Notes: generated by a model not told the origin, from the sequence alone. Positions 33,392-42,254 are shown, numbered from the stretch's first letter. The stretch is DNA of 64,000 nucleotides from an uncultured Collinsella sp. (GCA_934654835.1 CAKUGY010000009.1:25520-89519); one strand, 5' to 3'. Made by a program: numbers and translations.

Positions 33392-34339
33392 ATGGGTATG
33401 CACACGACAAAGGTTGCAGTGGGCGAGGGCAAGTTTACTCTCGAGGCCCAGTTGACGGTGACGCCGCGAGGCATGGTGGTGTACGCCTGCTCACCGGAGT
33501 TCGCGCACCTGGGCGCCACGGCGCAGGCCATTCCGCGTCCCGAGCCCGGACGTACGGCGACCGTGAGCATCCTGGCCGTCCCGTGCCATCGCGACGAGAT
33601 CCCGGCACACGACATCGCGGCGGCGCTCGCCACGCGCTTTGGCGTACCGGTAACCGCAAGTACGGGTTTTCATGTTGAGCAGGCGAGCAAGGACGACCTG
33701 CAGCGCGTGCTCGATACCACAAAGGAGCTCATCGTCGCGCTCGAGGAAACCGCAGCCCGCATCTTGCGTGCCGGCTGGGACGAGGGCGGTGCGGGCGCCG
33801 GGGTCGTGGCGGTCGATGCTGCGACCGGCAAAGCGCTCGCTCCCGTCGATCGCATCAAAGCTCATACCGGCGAGGGCATTCTGCACCAAGCATTCCTGAC
33901 GCTTCTGGTCGAGGGCCAGGGCGAGGACGCGCGCCTGCTGCTCTGCCGCCGCAGTCCGCTCAAGCGCCTGTGGGGCGGGGTGCTGGCCGATAGCTGCGCC
34001 GGCCACCCGCTCCCGGGCGAGGACGTTGCGGCCGCGACGGCGCGCCGCATCGGCGAAGAGCTCGGCATCAGGCGCGGTCGCGGTGAGCTCAAGCACCTCG
34101 GCCATGTGGTATACCGCGAGGACCACGGTGACGGCCGCTGCGAGTGCGAGTGGTGCGAGGTGTTCGCGGCCCATGTTGAGCCGGGCGAGCTGCGCATCAA
34201 CCAGGAGGAGATTTCGGAAGTACGCCGCGTGGCACCCTCCGAGCTCGATAGCTACCTGCAAGGTCACCCCGAACAGCTGGCCCCCTGGCTCCGCGAAGCC
34301 CTCAGCGACCAAACCATCCGCGCGGCCCTCGCGATGTGA
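33392..34339 (+). CDS. LpdD-like domain fused to type 1 isopentenyl-diphosphate isomerase (Nudix)
   Basis: 315 aa from ATG 33392 (AGGAG upstream). Residues 155-315 look like type 1 IDI: LLCRRSPLKRLWGGVLADSC, then Cys202 and AGHPLPGE with His205, EELGI (Glu222/223) and the late CECEWCEVF block. Type 1 IDI interconverts IPP and DMAPP with Mg and a catalytic Cys. Residues 1-115 (HLGATAQAIPRPEPGR, SILAVPCHRDEIPAHDIAAA, GFHVEQASKDDLQRVLD) resemble the LpdD-type domain linked to prenyl-FMN-dependent UbiD decarboxylases. The fusion is an observation; a link between DMAPP supply and prenyl-FMN is an inference. No ubiX or ubiD gene is nearby. Confidence 0.78.
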   Translation: MGMHTTKVAVGEGKFTLEAQLTVTPRGMVVYACSPEFAHLGATAQAIPRPEPGRTATVSILAVPCHRDEIPAHDIAAALATRFGVPVTASTGFHVEQASKDDLQRVLDTTKELIVALEETAARILRAGWDEGGAGAGVVAVDAATGKALAPVDRIKAHTGEGILHQAFLTLLVEGQGEDARLLLCRRSPLKRLWGGVLADSCAGHPLPGEDVAAATARRIGEELGIRRGRGELKHLGHVVYREDHGDGRCECEWCEVFAAHVEPGELRINQEEISEVRRVAPSELDSYLQGHPEQLAPWLREALSDQTIRAALAM

Positions 34340-34347
34340 TCACTGCC

Positions 34348-34415
34348 AAACCGTCTCAACATTCGATGAAAAACTCGAAATCGAGGAAAACCATCGAATG
34401 TTGGGACGGTTTTCC
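34348..34415 (+). terminator. Terminator of the LpdD/IDI gene
   Basis: Arms AAACCGTCTCAACATTCGAT (34348-34367) and the complement ending at 34412 have one mismatch, with a 23-nt loop region that can itself pair (CTCGAAATCGAGG). TTTT follows. Confidence 0.7.
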
Positions 34416-34524
34416 TGTCTGCGCCGGCGAGCCCCCGTACTGTCTGGGGGTATAAGGCTAGCAAGTGTTTACTTGCGAGGCTTAAGGGGCGCCCCGCATG
34501 GATAGGTACGAGGGGAGTCTTGCA

Positions 34525-35628
34525 ATGGTCGTTGACAAGGCAAACAGGAAAAAGATGTCCAGGGTGGTGGCAACCGCGGCACTCGCCGGCGTCCTTGCCA
34601 TCGGCGCGGGTGGCTGCGCGGCTGCAAAGCCTGCGGGGTCGAGTTCTGGTAGCGCACCGGTGCACAAAGAGCAGGTCAAGAAGACTCCTGCACAGCTGGC
34701 GGCCGTGGCATACCGCGAGGTCCTCGAAGACCCACAGGGCTACTTTGGACGTAATGACGGGCTCGAGGAGCAGTTTGTTGCCGATGCGGAGTACACCTAC
34801 GCTCTGGTAAACATGTCGACAGACGAGCTGCCACAGCTGCTCGTCCGCGCATCGGGATCGAATGACGCGTGGAATGGCATGGAATCCGTGCAGGTATTTT
34901 CCTTTGACGCGAAGAGCGGCTCGCTTGTCACGCCGACGGGGGATCTCGCGACGGGCATTGCCGGTGCCGGCGGGTTCCGTGGCAGTCTGTCGTATTCGGC
35001 GGCCGGAAACGGGCTGCTATATTCTACGCTTTCGTCTGGAACGGGCATGGGCTCTATTGTGCGCATCACGCTCGACGGTGGCCAGCTTTCCCAGACGTTT
35101 GCCGCGCCCGTCGACCTCTCGTCCGATTCGGAGCTTTCTTCTGTCGTGAGTTCTGAGGGCAGGGAGATTACGTGGACGGATGTTGCCGACGACTCGGCTC
35201 TGAAGGATCTTGAAAGCGGAAGCTGGAAGAGCACTGTCGAGAAGGGCTCGGGTGCGGCCGATGCCGCGCGGGCTGCCGGTTTGGCGACGTTCACGGGCAC
35301 GGTGCGCATTCTTGATGACGCCGGGGTGTGCGACCTGCAGGGAGTGGCGAACCCCAACCCGGATTACCCGAGCGGCCACAGCTATGTCGTGCTCGATTTG
35401 GGAAGCGAACAGCAGGTGACGTGTCTCAGCGGTGATGGCTCCAGCCTGCGCGACGGAAACACCTCGCTGCTTTTGCTCGACACCGCCGATTCCGGAAACT
35501 CGTGGAGCCCCCTCGATGGCAAGACCGTCACGGTCGCCGTCGATACGCCCCAGTGCTCTTGGCCGTCGGATACCGGCTTGCCGCTGGGCTCGCCGCGGTG
35601 CGCCGGCCATGTTGCTGTCATCGGCTAG
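34525..35628 (+). CDS. Putative secreted lipoprotein
   Basis: 367 aa from ATG 34525 (GGGGAG upstream). N-terminus MVVDKANRKKMSRVVATAAL followed by a hydrophobic segment and GAGGC, a slightly unusual lipobox with Cys near 36, then a Ser/Gly-rich spacer. The rest is soluble and beta-rich, without a family I recognise; ATGVVSS-like Thr/Ser-rich stretches and few Cys. Likely anchored to the outer face of the membrane. It stands alone between two terminators. No function assigned. Confidence 0.75.
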   Translation: MVVDKANRKKMSRVVATAALAGVLAIGAGGCAAAKPAGSSSGSAPVHKEQVKKTPAQLAAVAYREVLEDPQGYFGRNDGLEEQFVADAEYTYALVNMSTDELPQLLVRASGSNDAWNGMESVQVFSFDAKSGSLVTPTGDLATGIAGAGGFRGSLSYSAAGNGLLYSTLSSGTGMGSIVRITLDGGQLSQTFAAPVDLSSDSELSSVVSSEGREITWTDVADDSALKDLESGSWKSTVEKGSGAADAARAAGLATFTGTVRILDDAGVCDLQGVANPNPDYPSGHSYVVLDLGSEQQVTCLSGDGSSLRDGNTSLLLLDTADSGNSWSPLDGKTVTVAVDTPQCSWPSDTGLPLGSPRCAGHVAVIG

Positions 35629-35634
35629 ATTGCA

Positions 35635-35672
35635 TAATGCGGAAAAGGACTAATTTCTTTTCCGCATTTTTA
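35635..35672 (+). terminator. Terminator of the lipoprotein gene
   Basis: AATGCGGAAAA (35635-35645) pairs with TTTTCCGCATT (35658-35668), followed by TTT. It lies seven bases after the stop codon. Confidence 0.8.
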
Positions 35673-35733
35673 TGCTCCGTACCTGCGGCGATGGGTATAC
35701 ATATACCAATTATGAGTAGGGTGGAGGTGCAAT

Positions 35734-36594
35734 ATGGCCGTCGGCGAGCACGGGTTTGATCCCGATTTTGAATGGTGGTATAGCGAAGGCGAGGCTCCGG
35801 ACGAGGAGTGGGACGAGCCCGCGCCGCGTGACGTGTCGAGCGCCGATGCTGAAACCGGCAACGACGTCGCCGCCGAGCCCCTGACCTTTGAACAGGCATG
35901 GGCCCAGGCCGAGGCCGACGAGGCAAAGGCCGATGCCACAGCAACACTGGGCGAGCCGGCCGACATGTCGATCTCGCCGGCAAAGACCCCACAGCCGCGC
36001 CATACCATCGACCCTGACAGCACGGCATCTTTCAGCATCCTCGACGTTCCCGCGCAGGGTGCCCAGGCGCCCGCCCCCACGCATCGTCCCAACCTGGCTC
36101 GTGAGGAAGACGCGGGCCGCCGCTCGCCGCTCGGGCCCATCCTCATCGCCTTTATGGCCGGCGTCATTGCCTGCTCGGCGATCGGCAATGTCTGGAGCCA
36201 TGTCGAACAGCAGCGAGAAGACGCCGCCAAGGTCGAGATGTCTGTCGAGCAATCGCTCAGCCGCACGCGCTCGGTGCATGTGTCGGTCGAGGTCAAGGAC
36301 GGCGCGACGTGGGACACCGCACGCGGTGACAGCCAGATGCTCGTCCATATCGTGGGCCGCACGCTCAAGGGGCAGACGATTGACGAGTACCAATACGTCA
36401 ATTCCGCAGGTGACGGCATCGAGCTCAAGCCCGGCGACTACGAGCTCACGGTCGACGAGCCGCCCGTCGCCACCGACGGTACGCGCTTCCGCGCCTCACG
36501 GCGCATGGTCCCCGTGAGTTTTAACTCGCAAGCGCCCGATACGGTCGACAGCACACCGCAAGGCGGGTTCGACCTCTACGTGGACACTCAATAA
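35734..36594 (+). CDS. Single-pass membrane protein of unknown function
   Basis: 286 aa. The first 125 residues are acidic and low-complexity (WWYSEGEAPDEEWDEPAP, AWAQAEADEAKADATA) and would be cytoplasmic; a single transmembrane helix (GPILIAFMAGVIACSAIGNV) lies near 132-151; the remaining 130 residues form an extracellular, mainly beta domain (HVSVEVKDGATWDTARGD, LVHIVGRTLKGQTIDEYQYV). The start is ATG 35734 with a GGAGG nine bases upstream. I do not recognise a family. It is followed closely by the mutarotase gene, but with its own spacing. Confidence 0.75.
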   Translation: MAVGEHGFDPDFEWWYSEGEAPDEEWDEPAPRDVSSADAETGNDVAAEPLTFEQAWAQAEADEAKADATATLGEPADMSISPAKTPQPRHTIDPDSTASFSILDVPAQGAQAPAPTHRPNLAREEDAGRRSPLGPILIAFMAGVIACSAIGNVWSHVEQQREDAAKVEMSVEQSLSRTRSVHVSVEVKDGATWDTARGDSQMLVHIVGRTLKGQTIDEYQYVNSAGDGIELKPGDYELTVDEPPVATDGTRFRASRRMVPVSFNSQAPDTVDSTPQGGFDLYVDTQ

Positions 36595-36671
36595 TTGCCC
36601 GCCGCCCCGTCCCGCTGCCAAGAGTGGGACAATAGCCCTCGACACCGTTGTTTACTTTTGGAGGAAGTAGC

Positions 36672-37565
36672 ATGTCCACCGTCACCACCATCAAGCGCGG
36701 CGGCCTCACCGCCGCCATCGATTCCATGGGTGCCCAGCTCACGAGCCTTGCCCTTAACGGCAACGAGTATCTGTGGCAGGGCGATCCCGCCTTTTGGGGC
36801 AAGCACGCGCCCATCCTGTTCCCGATCGTGGGCTCGCTGCGCAACAACACGGCGACGTCTGCCGCCGGTACCTGCGAGATGGCACGCCACGGTATCGCGC
36901 GTATCGTCGAGCATAAGCTGGTCGAGGTCTCCGAGGACGGCTCCTCGGTAACCTACGAGATCACCGATACGCCCGAGTCGCTCAAGGCCTTCCCCTTCCA
37001 CTTTAAGCTCAACATGACCTATGCCCTGACCGGCGATGCCACGCTCACCCAGACCTTTGCCGTCACCAACACCGGCGACGTGGACCTGCCGTTCTCGGTG
37101 GGCGGCCACCCCGCATTTAACGTGCCCGCCCCTGGTGCCGATGGCGAGGCGTTCGAGGATTACGAGCTGGCATTCACCGAGGCTTGGACCAACGAGGCTC
37201 CCATCATTACGCCCGATGGCCTTATGACGTTCGAGGGCTCCTACAAGGCTCCCGACAACTCGGACGTTGTGCCCATCACGCACCGCAGCTTCGACAACGA
37301 TGCCATTATGTTCACCGACGTTCCCGGCTCCACGCTCACCTTGCGCGGCCGTAAGTCGGGCCATGGCGTCAAGATCGACTTTGAGGGCTTTAAGTACATC
37401 GGCGTGTGGTCTGCCGCCAACGATGCCCCGTTTGTGGCGCTCGAGCCTTGGACCGGTCACACCACCATGGACACCGAGGACGACGTCTTCGAGCACAAGG
37501 CCAACACCATCACCCTGGCCCCGGGTGCTACCGACATTCGTTCCTTTAGCGTCACTCTGCTCTAG
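36672..37565 (+). CDS. Aldose 1-epimerase-like protein (LacX type)
   Basis: 297 aa from ATG 36672 (GGAGGAAG upstream). Galactose-mutarotase beta-sandwich fold: FWGKHAPILFPIVGSL, MARHGIAR, SVGGHPAFNVP (catalytic His and substrate loop) and FVALEPWTGH (catalytic Glu). LacX-type members interconvert sugar anomers. The gene is not beside a sugar operon, so its substrate is open. A family F hairpin starts right after its stop codon and a terminator follows. Confidence 0.9.
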   Translation: MSTVTTIKRGGLTAAIDSMGAQLTSLALNGNEYLWQGDPAFWGKHAPILFPIVGSLRNNTATSAAGTCEMARHGIARIVEHKLVEVSEDGSSVTYEITDTPESLKAFPFHFKLNMTYALTGDATLTQTFAVTNTGDVDLPFSVGGHPAFNVPAPGADGEAFEDYELAFTEAWTNEAPIITPDGLMTFEGSYKAPDNSDVVPITHRSFDNDAIMFTDVPGSTLTLRGRKSGHGVKIDFEGFKYIGVWSAANDAPFVALEPWTGHTTMDTEDDVFEHKANTITLAPGATDIRSFSVTLL

Positions 37566-37596
37566 ATGTGACAAAGGGACAGTCCCTTTGTCACAT
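37566..37596. repeat. Family F palindrome after the mutarotase gene
   Basis: ATGTGACAAAGGGAC pairs perfectly with GTCCCTTTGTCACAT around one base. It starts at the base after the TAG stop. Same family as 33285, 42107 and 18930. Confidence 0.9.
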
Positions 37597-37607
37597 TCCG
37601 CAACGGC

Positions 37608-37643
37608 AAGCCTCCCTGCCATCCCCGGCAGGGAGGCTTTTTG
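37608..37643 (+). terminator. Terminator of the mutarotase gene
   Basis: The perfect stem AAGCCTCCCTGCC (37608-37620) / GGCAGGGAGGCTT (37627-37639) is followed by TTT. Confidence 0.88.
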
Positions 37644-37733
37644 CTCCGTTAAATCTTCTGCGTGTGCTGCATCGCTGCTGCAACCGTACTATCCTGTCTT
37701 GTTGTCAGCAAAACGAAATAGGGAAGGCACCAG

Positions 37734-38660
37734 ATGCAACCTCGACAACAAGGCGGCATGCAGACCCAGCCGGTATGCAGCCGTCGCATCTTCTTGGGTA
37801 GCGCTCTCGCTGCGAGCGCTACCGTCGTCGCCGGCGCGCTTGCCGGCTGCCAGCGTCCGTCCACGCTGGAAGTAGTTCAGCCTACGACGGGCGGCGGCCG
37901 CGACGACCTGTCCGATTCCGTGATCGGCAAGGATAAAATCCGCATCGGCATGGAGGCGGCTTACGCCCCGTACAACTGGCAGGTTTCCGAGGCCAGCGAG
38001 TTCACCATCCCCATCGATAACGTGCAGGGCGCCTATGCCGACGGCTACGACGTGCAGATCGCCAAGATCGTCTGCAAAGCCCTCGGTGGCGAGCCCGTTG
38101 CCGTCAAGCAGAGCTTCTCGGGTCTCATCGATTCGCTCAACAACGGCCAGATCGACCTCATCATCGCCGGCATGAGCGCCACGCCCGAGCGCGAGGAGTC
38201 CGTCGGCTTTTCCGACCCGTACTTTATCGGCTACTTTGGTCTGTTCGTAAAAGAGGGCTCTCCCTATCAAAACGCCACTAAGCTCAGCGACTTCAGCGGT
38301 GCCACGGTGCTCGGCCAAAAGGACACCATGCTCGATACCGTCATCGACGAGATTCCGGGCGTCGTCCACAAGAATCCGGTCGATTCGGTTCCCACGGTGT
38401 TTTCGAACCTGCTGCAGGGCACGTGCGACGCCGTGACCTACAACACCGAGAACGAGAAGGGCTATATGGCCCAAAACCCGGGTATCGTGCCGATTCAATT
38501 TGCCGAGGGCGAGGGCTTCAAACAGGAGGTCGCGGCAAACGTCGGCTGCCGCAAGGGCTCGGACAAGCTGCTTAAGCTCATCGACAAGACGCTCAAGGGC
38601 GTCAGCCAGGAGGAGCGCGACCAAATGTGGGACGCGTGCCTCGACCGTCAGCCGGCATAG
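37734..38660 (+). CDS. Amino-acid ABC transporter substrate-binding lipoprotein
   Basis: 308 aa. The signal region contains SRRIFLGSALAASATVV, a twin-arginine-like motif, then GALAGC, a good lipobox with Cys near 41. The mature part is a family 3 solute-binding protein: IRIGMEAAYAPYNWQ, QSFSGLIDSLNNGQIDLIIA, GMSATPEREESVGFSDPY. Polar amino acids are the typical ligands. It is the first gene of a three-gene importer operon (9 and 22 bp gaps). Export by Tat rather than Sec is possible but not certain. Confidence 0.92.
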   Translation: MQPRQQGGMQTQPVCSRRIFLGSALAASATVVAGALAGCQRPSTLEVVQPTTGGGRDDLSDSVIGKDKIRIGMEAAYAPYNWQVSEASEFTIPIDNVQGAYADGYDVQIAKIVCKALGGEPVAVKQSFSGLIDSLNNGQIDLIIAGMSATPEREESVGFSDPYFIGYFGLFVKEGSPYQNATKLSDFSGATVLGQKDTMLDTVIDEIPGVVHKNPVDSVPTVFSNLLQGTCDAVTYNTENEKGYMAQNPGIVPIQFAEGEGFKQEVAANVGCRKGSDKLLKLIDKTLKGVSQEERDQMWDACLDRQPA

Positions 38661-38669
38661 GGAGGCAGC

Positions 38670-39818
38670 ATGAAAACCATCAATCGTCTGGCCTCCTTTA
38701 TCAAGGCCGACCACCGTTACGTGTACCTGGGTACGAGCGTCATCGCGGCACTTGGTCTGGCGTTTAGCCAGCGCAACCCCACGCCGCTGAGCTTTTTGGC
38801 ACCCACCGGCATCTTCCAGGATTGCCTCTGGGCGATCCTTTGGGCCTGGCTCGTCGTGTCGGCGGCAGCGCTCGTCACCAAGCTCATGCACTGGAGCGAC
38901 TATCGCGAGAAATCTCCGTTTGCTTCCGAGCGTTTCCGTCGCGGCGCGCGCCTGGGCAGCTATGTCGTCGTTGCCATCGCGGCGATCTTCTTTATCGACC
39001 GCTGCGTCATGTCGTTTATCGACCTGGTGCAGGTGAGCATTGTCTCGGACTCCAACCCCAGCGACTTTTTGTCGAGCCTGGTCTATATGACCTATAAGAG
39101 CGGCGACTTCTTTATCCGCGGCATCGAGATCACCATCGCGCTTGCTACCTTTGGCACGATCATCGCCTTTTTCCTGGCGCTGGTCTTTGTGTTCCTGCGC
39201 ATCCAGACGTTCGATCGCGTGGACAACGACCTCACGCGTTTCTTCAAGAGCATCGGCCGCGGCTTTGCAACGGTCTACTCCACCGTCGTGCGCGGCACGC
39301 CCATGATGGTCCAGGGTCTGCTCATCTATTACGCGGGCTTTACCGTTCTGCGTAGCATGGGCTTCGAGACCGCCCAGGCCAACCAGATTTGGAGCACTTT
39401 CACCGCCGGCCTCGTCACCATCTCGCTCAACTCCACCGCTTACATGATGGAAGTCCTGCGCGGCGGCATCGAGTCCATCGACGCCGGCCAGGCCGAGGCG
39501 GCGCGCTCGCTGGGTCTATCGCAGTGGCAGGCCATGCGCAAGGTCGTGTTCCCCCAGGGCATTAAAAACGCGATTCCCGCGCTCACCAACGAACTCATCA
39601 TCAACATCAAGGACTCGTCGGTGCTTTCGGTCATCGGCGTGTTCGACCTCATGTACGCCACCACCACCGTCGCCGGCGTGTACTACCGCCAGATGGAAGT
39701 CTACTGCGTGGCGCTCGTGGTCTACCTGATCCTGACGCTCGTGGCGAGCCGCCTACTCGAGGCCTTTGGCAAAAAGCTCGGCGCCGAGGCCCCGGCAACG
39801 CTGCCCAGCTCCAACTAG
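38670..39818 (+). CDS. Amino-acid ABC transporter permease
   Basis: 382 aa, longer than a usual His/Glu/Gln permease (about 220-250) because of an N-terminal extension with three or four extra hydrophobic segments (residues 1-140). The permease core follows: FFIRGIEITIALATFGTIIA, RGTPMMVQGLLIYYAG, and the EAA loop EAARSLGLSQWQAMRKVVFP that contacts the ATPase. It forms the channel for the binding protein and ATPase encoded on either side. Confidence 0.93.
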   Translation: MKTINRLASFIKADHRYVYLGTSVIAALGLAFSQRNPTPLSFLAPTGIFQDCLWAILWAWLVVSAAALVTKLMHWSDYREKSPFASERFRRGARLGSYVVVAIAAIFFIDRCVMSFIDLVQVSIVSDSNPSDFLSSLVYMTYKSGDFFIRGIEITIALATFGTIIAFFLALVFVFLRIQTFDRVDNDLTRFFKSIGRGFATVYSTVVRGTPMMVQGLLIYYAGFTVLRSMGFETAQANQIWSTFTAGLVTISLNSTAYMMEVLRGGIESIDAGQAEAARSLGLSQWQAMRKVVFPQGIKNAIPALTNELIINIKDSSVLSVIGVFDLMYATTTVAGVYYRQMEVYCVALVVYLILTLVASRLLEAFGKKLGAEAPATLPSSN

Positions 39819-39840
39819 GCTCAAGACGAGGAGAATCATC

Positions 39841-40629
39841 ATGGCAGATACCGCTACTACCGGCGCTGCGGCCGCCGCACAGACCAAAGAGCCGCTCATC
39901 CGCGTCGAGGGCTTGCGCAAGAGCTTCGGCTCGCTCGAGGTGCTCAAGGGTATCGACCTGGCCGTCAATCCCGGCGAGGTCGTCACCATCATCGGCGCCT
40001 CGGGCTCGGGTAAGTCGACCTTCCTGCGCTGCCTCAACCTGCTCGAGACTCCGGACGCGGGCCACATCTGGTTCCACGGCCAGGATCTTACGGCCGAGCG
40101 CTGCAACATCAATAAACTCCGCGAGGACATCGGCATGGTGTTCCAGGGCTTCAACCTGTTCAACAACATGGACGTGCTCGACAACTGCACGCTCGCGCCC
40201 GTCACGCTCAAAAAGATGAGCAAGGCCGAGGCCGAGAAGGTCGCGATGGAGCACCTGACGAGCGTGGGGCTTGAAAAGTTCGCACACGCCGCCGTGGGTC
40301 GCCTGTCCGGCGGCCAAAAGCAGCGCGTGGCCATCGCCCGCGCCCTGTGCATGAATCCGCAGATCATGCTGTTCGACGAGCCGACCTCTGCGCTCGACCC
40401 CGAGATCGTGGGCGAGGTGCTCGAGGTCATGCGCAAGCTCGCCGCCGACGGCATGACCATGGTCGTCGTTACGCACGAGATGGCCTTTGCCCGCACCGTG
40501 TCCGACCGCGTGGTCTTTATGGACAAGGGCGTGGTGCTCGAGGACGCCGCGCCGGCCGAACTCTTCGGCAACCCCAAACACCAGCGCACCCGCGAGTTCC
40601 TCTCGCGCTACCTTAACGACGGAAAATAG
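39841..40629 (+). CDS. Amino-acid ABC transporter ATP-binding protein (GlnQ-like)
   Basis: 262 aa from ATG 39841 (GAGGAG upstream). Walker A GASGSGKST (52-60), signature RLSGGQKQR (154-162), Walker B IMLFDEPTSALD, His switch VVTHEM. The Ala/Thr-rich first 17 residues are an extension. Drives the importer made with the preceding permease and lipoprotein. A strong terminator ends the operon 12 bp after the stop. Confidence 0.95.
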   Translation: MADTATTGAAAAAQTKEPLIRVEGLRKSFGSLEVLKGIDLAVNPGEVVTIIGASGSGKSTFLRCLNLLETPDAGHIWFHGQDLTAERCNINKLREDIGMVFQGFNLFNNMDVLDNCTLAPVTLKKMSKAEAEKVAMEHLTSVGLEKFAHAAVGRLSGGQKQRVAIARALCMNPQIMLFDEPTSALDPEIVGEVLEVMRKLAADGMTMVVVTHEMAFARTVSDRVVFMDKGVVLEDAAPAELFGNPKHQRTREFLSRYLNDGK

Positions 40630-40641
40630 CAACATGTGATA

Positions 40642-40680
40642 AACGTGGTGGGGGAGACGAGGATCCCCCACCACGTTTTT
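40642..40680 (+). terminator. Terminator of the amino-acid importer operon
   Basis: AACGTGGTGGGGGA pairs with TCCCCCACCACGTT across a short loop, followed by TTTT. It ends right before the Shine-Dalgarno of the next gene. Confidence 0.9.
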
Positions 40681-40690
40681 GGAGGAAGGC

Positions 40691-42106
40691 ATGGCCGAGG
40701 TTTGGCGCTTCTTTGCGCATGAGGATGATTTTGCCGATTTGGACGAGGCTGGCGCGTGCGAGCGCCTGGGCCGCGTGCTGTCGTTTCCGACGATTTCGAG
40801 CATGGATGCCGAGGCGGTGGACTGGCAGCCGTTTGCCGATCTGCGCGCCTATATGCAGCAGGCTTGGCCGAGCGTGTTCGCGGCGGGCGAGGTTGAGCTC
40901 ATCGACCATTCGCTGTTGGTGACGCTTGCCGGCTCCGATCCTGCGCTCAACCCCGTCATGCTCATGGGCCACATGGACGTGGTCCCCGTGGTGCCGGGTA
41001 CCGAGGAAGATTGGGCTCACGCACCCTTTAGCGGACACGTGGACGACACCTACATTTGGGGTCGTGGAGCAATCGACATGAAAGACCAGGTCGCAGGCAT
41101 TCTCGAGGCGGTTGAGTATGCACTTACACACGGTTGGCAGCACGAGCGCACGCTGCTGCTCGCCTTTGGTCAGGACGAGGAGACCACGCAGTACGGCGCG
41201 GGTGCCATCGGCCGCGCGCTCGAGGAGCGCGGCGTTGAGCTTGAGTACCTAATCGACGAGGGCGACTACCGCATCGTTTCGGCCGCTGAGTATGCCGCGG
41301 GCGAGGGCTGGCTCATGCACGCCGATCTGGCCGAGAAGGGCTATGCCGATATTGTGCTCAAGACGAAGAGCGAGGGTGGGCATTCTTCCAACCCCTACGG
41401 CGGCACGTCGCTCGAGGTGCTCAGCCGTGCTATTACCACGATCTGCGATATCGAGTGGCCGACGCGCGTGACCGACCTGCTTGCCGCGCAGCTTGTCGAG
41501 CTGGGGCTTTACACGGCCGATGAGATTGCCGCCAACAAGGACGCCATCGTGCGCGATTGCCTTGCCAGCAAAAAGCTCTACCCGCTGGTGACCACCACCT
41601 GCGCGCCCACCCAGATCGAGGGCGGCAGCACCGGCGCCAACGTGATGCCGCAGGACATGTGGGCCAACATCAACTTTCGCATGCTCGAAGGCACGAGCGT
41701 GGCCGACGTCGTGACGCGCTGCCGCGAGGCGGTTGCTGCGGCAGGTCTTGCCGGGCGCGTGGAGGTCGAACTTGGCCCCGGCAGCTCCGAACCTTCGCCG
41801 TCCCCGCGCATTGGCGGCCCTGGCCTCGAAGCTGTCCGCTCCGTTGCCGCCCGCTATTTCCGTGATCCAAAGGGGGCGGAGGAAAACGGATTATCCGAGC
41901 CGTTGGCGATTGTTCCCTCGACCGTGATCGGTGCCACCGACGCCGCCAACTATCAGCGCATTTGTCCTGAGTGCATTCGCTTCTCTGCCTTTGTAGTGGA
42001 CGATGACGAATGCGATCGCGGCGTCCACGGCACCAACGAGCGCATCACCCGCCGAGCCTACCTCCAGGGCATCCGCTTCCTCATCGCCCTGCTCCAGACG
42101 CTCTAG
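40691..42106 (+). CDS. M20-family metallopeptidase (dipeptidase/ArgE/DapE type)
   Basis: 471 aa from ATG 40691 (GGAGGAAGG upstream). Metal-ligand motifs of M20: MGHMDVVPV with His94, GRGAIDMKD with Asp129, and GQDEETTQ with the catalytic Glu163/164 pair; the dimerisation domain has GGHSSNPYGG. Likely a cytoplasmic Zn peptidase acting on dipeptides or acylated amino acids. Its position after an amino-acid importer suggests use of imported peptides, though a terminator separates them. Confidence 0.9.
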   Translation: MAEVWRFFAHEDDFADLDEAGACERLGRVLSFPTISSMDAEAVDWQPFADLRAYMQQAWPSVFAAGEVELIDHSLLVTLAGSDPALNPVMLMGHMDVVPVVPGTEEDWAHAPFSGHVDDTYIWGRGAIDMKDQVAGILEAVEYALTHGWQHERTLLLAFGQDEETTQYGAGAIGRALEERGVELEYLIDEGDYRIVSAAEYAAGEGWLMHADLAEKGYADIVLKTKSEGGHSSNPYGGTSLEVLSRAITTICDIEWPTRVTDLLAAQLVELGLYTADEIAANKDAIVRDCLASKKLYPLVTTTCAPTQIEGGSTGANVMPQDMWANINFRMLEGTSVADVVTRCREAVAAAGLAGRVEVELGPGSSEPSPSPRIGGPGLEAVRSVAARYFRDPKGAEENGLSEPLAIVPSTVIGATDAANYQRICPECIRFSAFVVDDDECDRGVHGTNERITRRAYLQGIRFLIALLQTL

Positions 42107-42140
42107 AATGTGACAAAGGGACTGCCCCTTTGTCACATTC
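42107..42140. repeat. Family F palindrome after the M20 peptidase gene
   Basis: AATGTGACAAAGGG pairs with CCCTTTGTCACATT around a short CTGC-like centre. It begins at the first base after the TAG stop, as at 37566. Confidence 0.9.
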
Positions 42141-42221
42141 CGTGCGGGTTATATGCAGGTTTGCCTGCGCACGCTATCATGTATGGGTTAGACCGCAACT
42201 ATGTACCCCATACGCGAAGGG

Positions 42222-42254
42222 ATGCGCATGTATCTGAAGATCGACATGTTCTAG
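42222..42254 (+). other. Possible leader peptide ORF before prfA
   Basis: A ten-codon frame MRMYLKIDMF ends in TAG, with GAAGGG just upstream (six bases before the second ATG at 42228). It lies 81 bp before prfA. It may be chance; if real, its stop codon is one read by RF1, the product of prfA. Confidence 0.25.

Noticed and set aside
42228..42254. Missing rpmE gene upstream of prfA
   Set aside because: The short frame there has no similarity to ribosomal protein L31.
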